A DNA stretch of 64,000 bases from Cydia pomonella (taxonomy: Eukaryota; Arthropoda; Insecta; Lepidoptera; Tortricidae). The stretch lies in contig NC_084706.1 of assembly GCF_033807575.1 (NCBI RefSeq), forward strand, positions 22,854,725 to 22,918,724, given 5' to 3'. How positions within the stretch are numbered: the first letter of the stretch is position 1; every line of letters begins with the position of its first letter. Made by a program: the position numbers and the translations under genes. The notes beneath the pieces are model-generated. The model did not search any database. It had not been told where the DNA came from and saw nothing but the letters and a program-made list of their open reading frames with translations. This document shows positions 1 to 13,800 of this stretch, piece after piece.

Positions 1-760
1 CCATAAATCATGTAGCTTAAGTTAACGGAGTTGCGCGTGTCACAGCAGTATCTACGGCAGGGACCGGAACCGCTTACCAGGGTTTTTAAGCGGGATTTTA
101 TAACGCTGGTTTTGGTAAACCATGTTATTCTGGTTAAGCATATCAACGGCTTATTGCTTAAGCAACTAACCCGAACGTTTAAATTAATTCGAGTTAACTC
201 ACAGTCAGAATCCTGTTTAGGGTTTTAGTGGTAAGCGGTTACGAACTCAACGCAAAATATATTGATCCTTATTATCATAGCTCATCGATTTATTCGATTA
301 TGCTTACCCCGTAAACAAGTTAAGTCGAACAAACCCTAACCCAAATAAACGTTTAATTTTCGAATGGCTTAAGGCCCAAAACCGCTTAAGGTAAAGAAGG
401 GGTTTTCCGGTCCGCGCAACACGGTAAAGTGTTTTCGGTAATTCCGAACTATTACTCTCGTATCTCGGATAGTTTCAAAAATGAACTCTGACATGATTGA
501 ATTATGAGAGATTTTTGGAATTACGGTGACTTGAAAGTACCTACCCGAATACATCTTGAAATACAATACAGCACATTAAGTTAAAAAAAAACTAAAAGTT
601 TGCCTACAAGTCTCGGACATAAAAAAGATAGAACGTTTTTCTTGATATGCATTTTCCATTAATGTGGATGCCGCTGACAACGAGTAATAACTAGAAGGTT
701 AGTAAGACCATAGCAGCATGTGATCTGGCAACTGTATAATTATGGATGAAGACGGCTCGC
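1..760. other. 3' flank of the FAS gene, no gene recognised
   Basis: I see no coding exon or known repeat here. The FAS reading frame stops at 761 on the minus strand, so the 3' untranslated region runs into this stretch. The only AATAAA on the minus strand that I noticed is at 294-289 (TTTATT on the plus strand), about 470 bases past the stop. It is a possible but unproven polyadenylation signal. Confidence 0.4.
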
Positions 761-1873
761 TCAGCGTCGCGCGAGCAGACCGGACACGTGGTCGGCGATG
801 GCGCGTGCTGCGTCGCCGGTGACGATGCCGCGGTGCGAGGCGGCCAGCGGGCGCACGCTCAGCTCGCCGGCGCACGCCGCCCGCAGGCCGTAGTCCTCGC
901 CCCCCGCGACGCTCTCCTGCGCCTTGAACAGCGTCACGGGCCCCTGCAGCCGCGCGGCGGGCCGGTAGCTGTCGGCGATCTTCAATCTGTGCAGGACGGC
1001 GCGCGCCGCGGCGCGCAGTTCGTCGGTGTGCACGCGTGTGCCGCGCGCGGCGACAATCTCGCTGAGACGGGTCAGTCGCGCCTCTATGTCCGGCAGAGGC
1101 CCCAGCTCGCTCACCGTCTGCAAGTGGTGAACGAACAAACAAATTAAATGAATTGACCCGCCAAGTGTGGACGAGGGATCGTATTGGTTTTAAATTTTTT
1201 TCTTAAGACCTCACTTATCTTTGACCAGTTTTTAGGGTTCCGTAGCCAAAATGACAAAAATAGAATTTACGAAAATATAGTTTCATCATGTCCGTCTGTC
1301 CGTCCGTCCGTCTCTAAGTCAGTCAGTACACAACCGTCTGTCAGTATGCCATAACCATTTTTCTCCAATACTGTATTTTAATAACATTTGGTTTTATTTG
1401 TGAGTCGCTACATAGGTAGTTTAATTTAGTTTTCTTTGTCTTTGTGATAAGAATAATCAACACTTCAAAATACTAACCATAACAGGGTCTAAGTCATAAA
1501 ACATTTGCCCAGAATAGGCAAGTAAATTAGCATCGTCGTGTTGAAGTGATTGAATAGAGTTTTGCTTAGTAGAGTTCTTGATGCGCGAGGCGATGTAGGC
1601 GGGCGAGCCGTCGACTAGCACGAGGCGGACGGCGCAGCCGTCGCGCTCCAGCTGCAGCGCCATCTCGAAGGCGACGCAGGCGCCGAACGAGTAGCCGAGG
1701 ACCGTGTACGGCGGCTGTGGCTGCGCGGCGCGCACGCTTTCCACGTAGAAGCCCGCGAGCGCCGCAATGCTGTCCAGCGGCGCCGCCGCGGTGCACTGTA
1801 GCCCGAGCACCGCGCCGCGCACGTGCTCCGCCACGCCGCGTAGCAGCTCTGTCGCGCCCTCGATCGGGTGCAC
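761..1873 (-). other. FAS thioesterase domain (exons 20-21)
   Basis: Exons 1873-1478 and 1117-761 encode residues about 2108-2357, the C-terminal thioesterase that releases the acyl chain from ACP. The nucleophile serine sits in GYSFG (S2169). The acid is D2195 in LVDGSP, and the best candidate for the catalytic histidine is H2334 in ASHRGI. The ACP-TE linker is split between exons 19 and 20 in phase 0 (KPIFM | VHPIEG). The protein ends with a run of arginines at a TGA stop (763-761). Confidence 0.92.
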
Positions 1874-4800
1874 CTGCCCACAGAAACTGTTTTCAGTGCC
1901 AAAAAATAATTTAACCTAAATAATTTTGTTGTGTAAAAGTATAATTTATCTACTATCAGACTTCAATAGCTGTTAAAAGCAGATTAGATTTATCATTAAA
2001 ACTGCCGTCACATAGTGTTAATAGAAAAATATATAATAATTATATAACAATTATATTAAATTAATCTCAAGACTTTTGAAAATCTTTAGTTGTAGAGTAG
2101 TTCTATTCTGGTCTTAATAAGCAGTTCCATTTCACCAAATAGCACTATTTAAATACAAATTCAATTTTTATTTAAAAACTAAGAAATCGATATAAAATTT
2201 GAGGAGTACCCTCGTTTCCTCATGGATTCCGAGCTTGACAAAAATCTGGCTTAAAAACCTAACTTGCTTAACAAACATAACGAAGAGGACAAATCGCCAA
2301 CCATGAATTATGGATTCCATCATCAGAACTAGATTTTAATAAAAACGGCACCAATTTGTACATAGGTATGTACTAACAATCAAAAACGAATTTTTAAAAT
2401 CGGTCGTCAAATGACGGAGCTACAAACATGAATAAAACAAAGAAATACATACAACCGAATTGAGAATCTCCTCCCGTTTGAAATCTTGATATCGGGTAAA
2501 AATTGCTACATGAAAAAATGATAAATTGTGCACCTTGCGCATTTATAACTTAAATTGAAACACAGAAGCTTCGCTCGCGCTTTGCTCATTTAGCATCCTC
2601 TTATCACGTTTTTAATACTATGCCCAAGGTTATATGAAAGTTATCAGTCTCCTACCATAAATATCGGCTTGTCATCGGCGTTTGCAGGAGGAAGTGAGGG
2701 CAGCTCGACGAGCACTCGCCAGGGCATGAGCTCGGCGACGGCGGGAGGTGCGCAGTCTGCGGCGGCGCTCGGCGCGCGCTGTCTGGACAGGCCTCGCAGC
2801 CGACCGAACGAGAGCGCGCGAACGTCCTGCACGCCGAGCACCAAGTCGTATTCACGCTCCAGCACCTGCTTGATCTCGGCGACCATCAGCGAGTCCAGCC
2901 CTAGCTCCACCAGGGTCGCCGTCGAGGACACCTTGTTTACGTCGCGGATGCCTGCAGCCAAATTATAAAACATGATCATGTCATTGAGTCAGCCGTTTAA
3001 TTAATATTATTTCGCTAGTGGGTCGCTGGGAAAGATTCTCTGTAATAATAGAATCTTTATTTGTTTAATTTAAAAGACAGCTAACGAATAAATTGTTTTC
3101 TTTTTAAAATTATTTATGTTAAGTTAGCCAGTGGCGGATTAACCGAACAGCAGAAAAAGCATATGCTAAGGGCCCCGCGCCTAAGGGGGGCCCCGCGCTC
3201 CGACCCTGACCATGCGATTTCGGCATGCGGAACCGGCCAAGTTCAAGTAGAACTCGCACTTCGCGGATCCTGTACTACCACATTTTATTTACAATTTTTT
3301 TTTTCGTAAGTCACCTATTTTTCTTTACCACGATACCAAATTTGAAGATATTTTAGGCTTACGCAAAGACCTAGAGCAGAGTTTAGCATAAAACCGAAGG
3401 TGCAGAGTGTCTTTGAATGGTGTCATTGAATAAACAAATGGTACCAAGCACATTGGCGACAGCTTGCACGATGTCCTGTGTGGGCTTGTCCAGAGCGAGT
3501 CGCTTATCGGCGTGTACTATGGACGAGGCCACGGCGTGCGGCATCAACAAGAGCTTGTCCAGCGTGTGCAGACACGAGGCGATGGTCTGCGGCACGGTGC
3601 CGGCCACCTCCGCGTCCCCGAACAAGGCAGCCGCGAGCCCCACGTCGCCGACGGCGCCCCACTGCACTGCCAGCGCCGGCAGCCCCTCCGCGCGCCGACG
3701 CTCCACCAGCCGCTCCATGCCGCTGTTGGCGAGCCCGTAGTTGCTCTGGCCCGCGTTGCCGCGCCCGCACGACACCGACGAGAACACTACAAAGTGCTCT
3801 AGCTCCGGCGCCAACTCGCGCGACGTCGAGTCCAGCCTCCGCGTCACTGTGCGTAAACAAAAATACTGATTATAAGTACTTGACATGACTTATTGGGAGC
3901 ACGTATGTATGATATGGCAACTTACTGACCCTCAATCTTGGGTTCGGCGACAGCACGGAAAGTTTCCGGCGTCTGGTTCTCGAGGAGGGCGTCGCGTAGC
4001 ACGGCGGCGAGGTTGAAGATGCCGCCGACGGGCGCCGCCGCCGCCGCCTCCAGCAGTAGTGTGCGCGCGCCCGTCGCCGTCGCCGCGTCCGCCAACGACA
4101 CCAGCACGCGCACGCCCGCCAAGCGCCATCTACGAGCAAACACGGTTATTGGCAACAGGAAAGATATCTAAGTTTACATTAAAACGTTGTAGTACTTATA
4201 TGCCTAAATTAACATATTCACAGTAAATAAATATGCGACGATAAGCTATGTTTAGATTAACTTACTTTCTCCATACCGAGAATATAACACATCTTCTGTC
4301 ATGTTTAATTTTACTTTATCTCCATTAGACCCTCCAACTAACAACCCATTTGATGGCGACCCATACCAGAAGAGTCCGAATTTTATATCACCTGCGGATG
4401 CACCAGGATTGGTAGCCGGTGCGCACGCCTCTGCGCGAGGAGAAGACGACGGTGCGTGCACCGCGTCTCACCAGCCACTCGCACAGCTCCAGACCGAAAC
4501 CGCCCAGTCCGCCTGTGATCGGCAGATAAAGGAGAAATAGAAATCAGTTAAAAGTAGTTGCATTTCAACAAATATATTTAATTAGGTACCTATCGATGTG
4601 GTGGTTAGCACTGACCGACAAGCACGTAGCTCTTCTCAGGATGCATGTACACGCGGGGCATGGCGGGCAGTAACCGCGGCATCGCCTTTTCATTCGCCGG
4701 CTCCTCGTCGCGCACTTTAATCACAACCTTGCCGATGTGCTTGCCCGTCGCCATGTACCTGGAAGATAAACCCGCCATGAGGCGCCCGGTCGGAAGTATT

Positions 4801-7800
4801 TAAATATTCAAAGCATTTATTATTATAGAACACAGTTATGAGAAGGTATTACAAAATAAAAGAAATCCGCGCATTCAGTCAGCATTTAGGCGTCCGAATG
4901 CAAGCCCAAAATTATTTATTTAATACTCACCGGAAGGCCTGCTCGAGCTGGTCGTTAGCGTAGACGGTGGCGGGCAGTGGGCGCACGGCGCCAGTGGCGA
5001 TGCCTCTTTTTACACACCGGATCATCTCTGCTTTCTCCGGGTGGTCTCCAGCCTCGCCGAACAACGCATCGAACAGGACACCGTGCACCGTTGCGTTTTT
5101 CAACAGTACTGCCATGCCCAGCGCCGTGTTGGTGCTCAGGTCCAGCTTGCCGACCTCAAGGAAGCGGCCGCCCTGACCGAGGCAGCGCAGTGAGGCCTGC
5201 AGCTTGTCGCCCGCGAGCGAATTGAGCACAAGGTCGACGCCACGGCCGCGCGTGCGGTGCAGCACGAGTTGCTCGAAGGAGCAGTCGCGTGAGTTGCCGA
5301 TGTTGGCATCCGGCAACTGCGGGAAGCGCTTGCGGAGAAAGGCGCGCTTGGCGGGCGAGCCCACGGTGGTGTAGACGGTGCAGCCAGCGTGCAGCGCCAC
5401 GGCGATGGCAGCTTGACCGAGCCCGCCTGCACCCGCGTGAATCAGCGTGGCCTCTCCGCGCTGCATGCGCCCGCGCACTGCCAGCGCGTAATACGCTGTT
5501 GCGTACGCTACGGGCACTGTGGCCGCCTCTTCCAGCGACCACTGTTCCGGTACCTCCCACATGAAGGTCTTATCCGCTTGCACCGTGGTTGCTAATCCCA
5601 TCGTCTGAACCATGCCCATTACGCGCTTGCCAGTTGATGAATACCCGCTGAACTCCAACCCGAGCATACATTCCTGTAAAATGAGGTAATGTTTTACCTT
5701 GGCTAATTACTCTACATGCTTTTTTGTTTCAATAAAAGATCAGTTATTTGATATGATTATTGTATTGAGTACTGTGTACCTTATCAGCGAGTCCAGCGGG
5801 GAGAGAGTCGGGGGGCAGCTTGCCGGTGGCAAGCATGATGTCGCGGAAGTTGACAGACGAGTAGCAGACGCGGCACAGGTCGGTACGCGGCGGTTGCGGT
5901 GCGGCCGCGGCGTGGCGCAGCTCGCTCTCCACCCACCGCAGCGACGATAGGTCTCCTCGCGTCAGCGTGTTCACGTACGCGTGCTCCACCTGTCACCGGG
6001 GACCGACAATAGACTTTATGTTAAGTAGGTAACTGGCGAACGCGACAACTTATTAATCACCACGACGCGTCAGGTCCATTTCTGTCAAATGCAATTGAAC
6101 AACAATCCATGGATGGATGGAACCATCGTAACATTCTAATTAGAACCTTATACATATTTTTTTTCTGGCCTAAGGATCGAAGTATCCCAAGCCCAGCAAG
6201 TCGCGTTTTTGAGCGAATAAGCTAAAGACCGAGCTACAGGCAAAAATCTCTAAATTAGTGATCCAATTCCAAGCTCTGCTTTCCGACCGCTCAGCCTTCG
6301 ACTTTGCATGTGATTAATTGCTTCACGGTCGAACTGTTGAGGCCCTCTTGTCGAGGCGAATCTTGGCTTTCAACCTCTTTCAAACTTGTTCATTAACCCA
6401 ATACCTACTGGCGCAGCTAGGTCTCTAGCTTCGATACGGAAGTTTCCCGCAAGCAGACGATCCGGGTGTTTGGCATTATGCAGAGCTCGGCTTTTGGTCT
6501 TGCTCAACTTGCCGTCGAATTGATACAATGGATGGCAAGTCAATTGAATCAAAGGTCTGCTCTGCATATATTTTAGTAAATAAAATTATTCAGTGTGTCC
6601 AATTTTTACAACTCCTCTACCATACCACGTGGGTGCGCCCGTTTCTATAAAATTTAAAAAAATATATAATTTACAAAATACAAAGCTGGCCATATACACT
6701 AGGGTATGCCTGCGCAGTTTTATCAACTGCACAGGTAAAACGGTGAGTGTGTGGCATTCGACCGTGCAGTTTCCTATACAGCTTTGCCTGTGCAGTTGTA
6801 CTGTACAGGCAAAACTGCGGAGACATACCCTAGTGTGTATGGCCAACTTTTAAAAAACGGGAAGTTCTGAGATGGTCATAAAAAAATATGTCAGTGTGGT
6901 GTAAAGGCTCTCTTATTCTTCATCTTATTCTTCTTCTTCTTCCTGGCTCCCTCACTGCTGAGGATCGCGACCATGTATGCTCCGCCTCCATATTATGCGG
7001 TTATCATCATCATCATCGTCTCCTAGCCGTTTTCGGCCACAGCAACTGCTTTCTACCGCTGAGAGTGTCGCTGGTGCGCTCTCAGGTGACTGACGTAGCA
7101 AATCTTAGCAGCGAATGTGGCCGCACCCCTCCGACGTAATTATATGTTATGGCCATAGGTGGTTTGGCCTTTAGCTCGTCACGCTTATCGTCAAGTTCTG
7201 TGCGTCGCCTGGCTTCGAATTCACGCACCTGCGTCTGAACAATATGCCTCCACTGTGGACGATCACCAGCTAGACTCTCCGATGTCGTTGGCTCTATATG
7301 AGCTCTCTTCATATGCCGCTTCAACACATCTTTGAGCCGCAGAAACTGGCCGCCTCGCTTTCGCTTACCATTTTGCAGTTCGCAGTAGAAGATGCGTTTC
7401 GCGACTCGGTCCTGGGACATCCGGGAGACGTGACCGCACCATCGTAGCTGTCGTCTCATTAGGTAGGCCTCTATGCCGGCGACATCGGCACGCCTAAGGA
7501 TCTCCGTATTCGTAAGACGGTCGGACCAGTGGACACCCATAATGTCGCGGAGGCATCTCAGATGAAAGCTGTCTAATGTGCGAATATACTTCCGATACAG
7601 GCACCACGTTTCTGAAGCATATAGAAGATGCGGTTATAAGCTATATGGGTCACGCACTGCATGTTTCCGCCAACCACCCTCTTAACAGCATCAGACCATC
7701 TCGTGGGTACTCTTTCTTGCGCACGCTTCCCATCCATTTGACCCAAGATAATCTGCCTTTCTAGGTTATGCTTATTCTTCATAAAGTGATGAAAATGTTA

Positions 7801-10800
7801 AACTTTATCCACAAGAATGGCAAAGTAATTTCTTGCGAATTTTGAGTTGTATTCTCATGTTGGCCGGTGGAATTTACTTTTAAAATTTTATTTTATTTAG
7901 ATATCAAACAGTCATATGAACATACAGTTAGTACAGCATTTCATGGCGTTGGTGTGCTCAATAATGATGTGTTTCATTCGGTAGCAAAGTCTGTTTAATC
8001 CTCGTGCCTTGAAACCCTCGTGCTTTAATTTTGGATACTTTCGCTTGCTCGATGCTCGGGTATCAATATTAGCACGAAAAGTTAAACAACAATTTTACAC
8101 CCTTGTAAAACAATTACTAACTAATAACTAGTACCTGTCGTTGGACAGGCGCGGTGTCTTCGAGCGGCAAGTGGCGGTAGGTACCCCAGACACCGGCGCG
8201 CAGCACGTTGAAGGCCAGGTCGCGTCGCACCTGAGCGAGGTACGCCGGCGCGTCGGCGGCGAACGCGTGCGGCGCATCGGGCAGGTAGTACACGCGGAGG
8301 CGCGCGCCGCCGGGTTCGTGCCGCAGGCACGTCCCCAGTCCCAGCACGCCGGAGTCGGGTGCGCGCGACCAAACGAACACGCGTAGGTCGTCGCTCTCGG
8401 CGCGCTTCAGAGCGACCTTCAGGCGCTCTACCCACGAGTAGTCGTCTTCACGCACTTCCACGACGACGCTGGTTGCCGGCACGGCCGCTGCGGGCCTCAG
8501 CAGCACGTACTCGTACGACGCGGAGCGGCTTCGCGACACCTTCATAAAAACGACACGTTTTAATTAGGAGCAGAATCATTCACATAAAAGTAATCGTGAC
8601 ACCAAGGAGCGAGTAAGTACCAGAGTGAGTCCTGCGGCGGCGGCGGCCGCCCGCACCGCTGGGTCATCGACTGTGCTCGTCGTCTCTTCCAACAGAACGA
8701 AGCCGTCGGCGCCGCTCGCCGCTGCCAGTGAACACAGCACGTCGCGCCGCGCCAATACGTTGACGCCCATCACCACGTGGCAACCGCTCTCCAACTCGCC
8801 GCTCTTCGCCACCTGAATATATAACTAGCTGAGATTAAACTTGTATTCACAAAGTTCAATAAAATTGTCCGGTCTATCGGTCTGAACATTTCATTACAAC
8901 GATGTGCTTGTCCATTACATGCATGGATTAATTTTGTACGGTGAGTAGTGATGGTGTTGCAAACGGAATGGGTAAACCAAGGTTGCACCTGTCCTTGCGT
9001 ACCTTTATCCCGAGCGGTTCCATAGCGGCGGCGTACTGCACGGCATCCGCGCCGGCCGCCAGCGTCGCGTCCACGCGGACGCCGGGCTCCGCTCCCAACA
9101 CTGTGTACACATGACACGTTAGTGAAATAACTCGTCGGTCTGGCGCGCTCGACTTAACTCGGAGCAATAACTATGGTGATCCTGACACTAATTGTGCTCT
9201 CCAAAAGTCAAAGTCAAAATATTCTTTATTCAAATAGGCCTAGCAACAAGCACTTTTAAATCGACAAATTTTACAAATATCATCTTAATCTAAATATCAG
9301 AGCAATTTATTGATGCAGTTATTATTGTTCTAAAAAAACATTGAATTATTGTAGATATGGTAAACTTAATAATAAGAATTTCACAAAAGGATCGTCAATT
9401 CGTCAATCACCAACCAAAACTTTTTTTTTCGGACAGCTATGTATTTAGAAGCGAATTTCGTAGGTTTCTGTTGATTTTCATTATTACTATGATTTTGTAT
9501 ATAATGCTATTGTTTCAACTCGTTGGAACTTATTACAAGTCTAAGACCAATATTTCGTATTATTTAAGTTTATAATCTGGTTAACGTCGTACCTTGCACT
9601 GCACGTGGCAGTAGAAGCGTGTCCGCAGGCCGCCGCAGAGCGAGCTCGGCCAGTCTCAGCGTGAGTACATTGCAGTTCTCGAGTGCGAGCTGCAACGCGG
9701 CACCCAGCACCGCGCTCGAGGCGTTCTCATAATCCGCGTTGTCCAGCGGGACGAACTCATACTTCTCGAGGCGCGGCGGCGCCTGGGCGTTCGTGCGGCG
9801 CGGTGCCAACGAGGTTTGCGCGCCACGGAACTCGACACCGCCGGCGACAATGACGTTGAGGTGGCGGTAAAGCTGCACCGGCACCGCACTCCCGGCAGCC
9901 CCCGCCGCCTCGCGCTGCGCCGCGGGGTCTATCAATACTCGCTGCAGACGCGTCGGCAAATATAGGACTCGCTTTTCATTGCCGATGAGGGAAAACTGTA
10001 TCGCCGTATCCATAAAGGAAATCCAGTTTCCCTCCCAATTGAGTAATCCGCGCGTGCCGCGTGCGTCCGAGGACTCGATACCGCGGAAAGCGCCTTTGTA
10101 GTAGTAGCCGCGCAGGCGCAGCTCTTTGTATATGTCATCCGAGTCCAGCGACGGCAGGTCCTCCGGCTCGGTGTCGTACGCGCTCAGCGCGGCAACGGAC
10201 AGGCGCTCGGCGGTAGGGTCGGCGGCGAGGCGCGCCGTGCCCGTCGCCACTACCTCGCCACCCTCGCAGACCTCGAACTCGCTGGAGCCGCTCAGCAGCG
10301 ACACCAGGAAACGAACTGGCGCATCGTGGGTCATGATGGTGGCGCGACGGAAATGTACATTCTCGAGCACCACCGCCGCCTGCTCCATTTCTAGATTGTT
10401 TATCTTTGCTACCGTACGCCACACCAGTGCCTGCTCGACAAAAAATACCGAAATGAATAATTTTAATTTTTTTAGACAAACAAAATAGTCGTACACAATC
10501 AACCGTACCTACGTGTAAGTCAACACTCACAAGATATCCCGTCGCAGGGAAGAGGACTCTGCCATCGATGTCGTGGCCCGCGAGAAAGGCGTCTCCGGAG
10601 CTACCGAGGTCGTACTCAATGACGGTCTCGCTGCGACTGGTCGTCTTGAAATCCGCAACGCTCCACTCTACGGAATGGTCCCACCCGACATGCGACGCGA
10701 GCGCGGGCGTGCCACGGGACACCGGCCACGGTATACGAGGATACAGTCGCGAGACCTATAACGTAAACAAAGTATTAATTGGATGTTTACGTAAACAATA

Positions 10801-13800
10801 TTCGGGACTGAAGTAAAAAGGCTACCTGTGGTTGTACGCCGGCGGCGTAGGTCTTGCCTACGGCGGCGAGCAGATGCACGAGCGAGTCGGGCGCGTCGCG
10901 GCGCACGAGCGGCACGTGCAGCGCGTCCGGCAGAGCACGCCGCACGATGGCCTGCAACAGCGCGTGCGGCGCCACCTCTAGCAGCAGCGCCCGCGCCGGC
11001 ACCACTGCCAGCACGCTCGCGAACCGCACCGGTGACACTAAGTTGTTCACGAAGTACGCAGCGTCGCACATCCGAGCTGCAACAGGATCCAACGTGAAGG
11101 TCAATGCCGAATCCCGCTAGTGCCACTCCTGAGGCGTGACTTAAATGAAAAAATTTCAAATGTCAGTTCATAGAAAATGTTTATTTAGTATTATTGTCCT
11201 ATTTAAGTAGAACAAGCCGGTACTTTTGTTATTCACAATTATTTTAATTAAGTACCTAGTAAGAATTGACTTGATAAATAAATTTTTATACACACTATAA
11301 TACATATTACAACAGGCAGATGGAAGTATTTTAGCAGCTTTCGTTAGCCCAATATGTGTACTCAGCATTAAAAAACCGGGCATTGCATAAAATAACAGTG
11401 TAGCGTGTGGCCGCGAAGGACAATGCAAAGGGGTAAACTCGAACACTATCCTTAGCGCGCACAAAACGTTCACGTAGGTACTCCATTGCGGCTGCGTCCC
11501 TGATATATAGCCTACATGTTTTTTTTTGTTAGTTCCCAATGTTCCCCTACTCACCCAACTTGGATTCCCAGTGTACCGGTGGTACCGAGGAGGAGAGCCA
11601 TCGCGCGCTGCGTTTTTTCGGCGCAGGGATAAGCTGCGTCAGGCGTTCGAGCGACTGCGGTGCGGCGCCTACCACGTACGAGCTGTGGAACGCCACGCCC
11701 GAGCTGTTGACGCGCCGTGCAAAAATACCTTCAGCAGTCAGCTCGGCCACGAACTTTTCTATTGAGGCTGGCGGGCCCGAGACCTGTTGTGCCATATACA
11801 TATATGAGATTTGGTGATGCTCTAAAGCAACTCCTATAACTTCATTTGACTTCTACTACCAAACTGAATATGTACAATTTTTTCAAGTTATTACAAATTA
11901 AGTACCAATTTGTGTATTAAATCCTCATACATATAATTTAAAAAAAATCGCCAAAACGCAATGTGGGGTAGGCAGAGACGTATACATTCAGCCTATTATA
12001 ATCCAGCCTTATCCGTATGGAAGTTAAAGGGGGTCGAAAAGTCCCTGAATCCGTTTCGAAAAAAGATACTGCTCAGTGAAATCAGTACCTAATTGTTGTA
12101 CCTATAAATAAGTACGTACACTGATAAATGGCATCATTATTATCATCATAGTATACTTTTCACGATAAGATGCAAACATAAAATCAGCTCCTACAATTTA
12201 GGCCCTAAATGTGAGCTTCCTCACTGTGACACTGTCTGCAGAGTTGTGGCAGGCTGGTTCGACGTCCGCGGGGCAGCGGCGCACGGCGTCCTCCCAAGAG
12301 AGGCCGACTGCGGCCATGGCCCCGGGGGGCAGCCTGGCGTCCACGATGCTGCGCCCGCGCCACAGAGCGCACATCACGGCTTGCTCCGCACTCAGACACT
12401 CATCGGCGTAAGCGCATCCTAAAATGAAATAAGTTTGTGACAAAAAATATCTTTAAAAACACACATAATTATTGAATACTGTACTCAATGCTCCCAAAGA
12501 ATTTTCAATTTGTCATGCTCTTTTGCAACCCACATTGCATTTTGGATTATTTATTATTTGAAGATTTAGTACACAATTGGTACTCTATTTGTAAAAATTG
12601 TAAGTACAGCTTTAGTTTGGGAGTAAAAGCCACATGAAGTTGGGGTTGTTGTAGAGCATCATACCAGCAACCCCTACCGAATTCCAGCATAGGCATTTAC
12701 TTTTCCAGCAAACGAGTGGTTGGAAAAATAAGTACTCACCATTTTAGTCTCCAATATGAAAACTTTATTTAATTTAACACCTGGTAGTAGCCAGGAAATT
12801 TCCAAATTAAGGATAGATTGCACTAGACCGTCTGTGACCGTTAAAGCGTTCGCAATATTTGTTTTGTATGGGAAGTTTGGTATATCTCTGCTTCGTGAGT
12901 TGCGTGACGTTGATGACTCTGTTAACTGGCTAACTGGCCCTATGCTTGTGCAGCTAGCTCGGAGCAACTCTCAGTACTGAGTTAAATTGGTTGTATTGTG
13001 GCACCAAGGCACGAAATAAACATTACAGTTATATGAAAAAAATGCGCGTGAACTAAATCGTAGTAATAGTAGAAATGTAGTACTTTCGTGTTTTTGAAAA
13101 TGAAAATACCTTAATGGGACTAATATTTTGACAAGGAGATATGCTAAAACGCAATGTGGAGTTGCCAGAGAGCATGCTTTAAGAATTGAACTAGCCAAAA
13201 CAAGTCATATGTCAGTAATAAAATGTAACCTAAGTGCTTAATTAAGTTAAAATAAGATTGAAAAATTTATTAAAATAATTGAAACGGATTATGTTGCGTA
13301 ACCACTAAAAAGTACTGTAGTTACCTACTGTAAAGGCTGCGAAACGTCGGATTGTATTATAAATTCGTTATACGCGTTATAATTCGTTTAAATTTATAAA
13401 CTTTTTTTGTTTATTAAATTTTTGGAATTATTGTTTTACATAATTTTAGTTTAACAGTTATTATAGAAAATCATAAAATAATTCATTCTTCGTGTTACTC
13501 GTGTACATGGACCAAAATGCACTAAGTATGAAATAAAAATATGGTTATTTAACACATCGCATACGACAGAGCTTTGCAATTACAATTTGCACTAAAAATT
13601 ACAGTAAGCTCCTGAACTGGAGTTAATACAACAAATAAAAGGCATTTTAGGTTTGCTGGCGATTTGAAAATTGTTTGTTGGGCGTTTATGGAATAAAAAT
13701 TTACATCGCCTCGTATCAGACTGCCAAGGAGAAGGCGTAGGATAGACATACATGAAAATTAATTCACCCTGGGCTCATGTCGGTGAAGATATTTTCTCTC

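Noticed and set aside
4301..4540. A 79-codon plus-strand frame overlapping FAS exon 16.
   Set aside because: Antisense shadow of the GC-rich ketoreductase exon; the FAS reading on the other strand explains the sequence fully.
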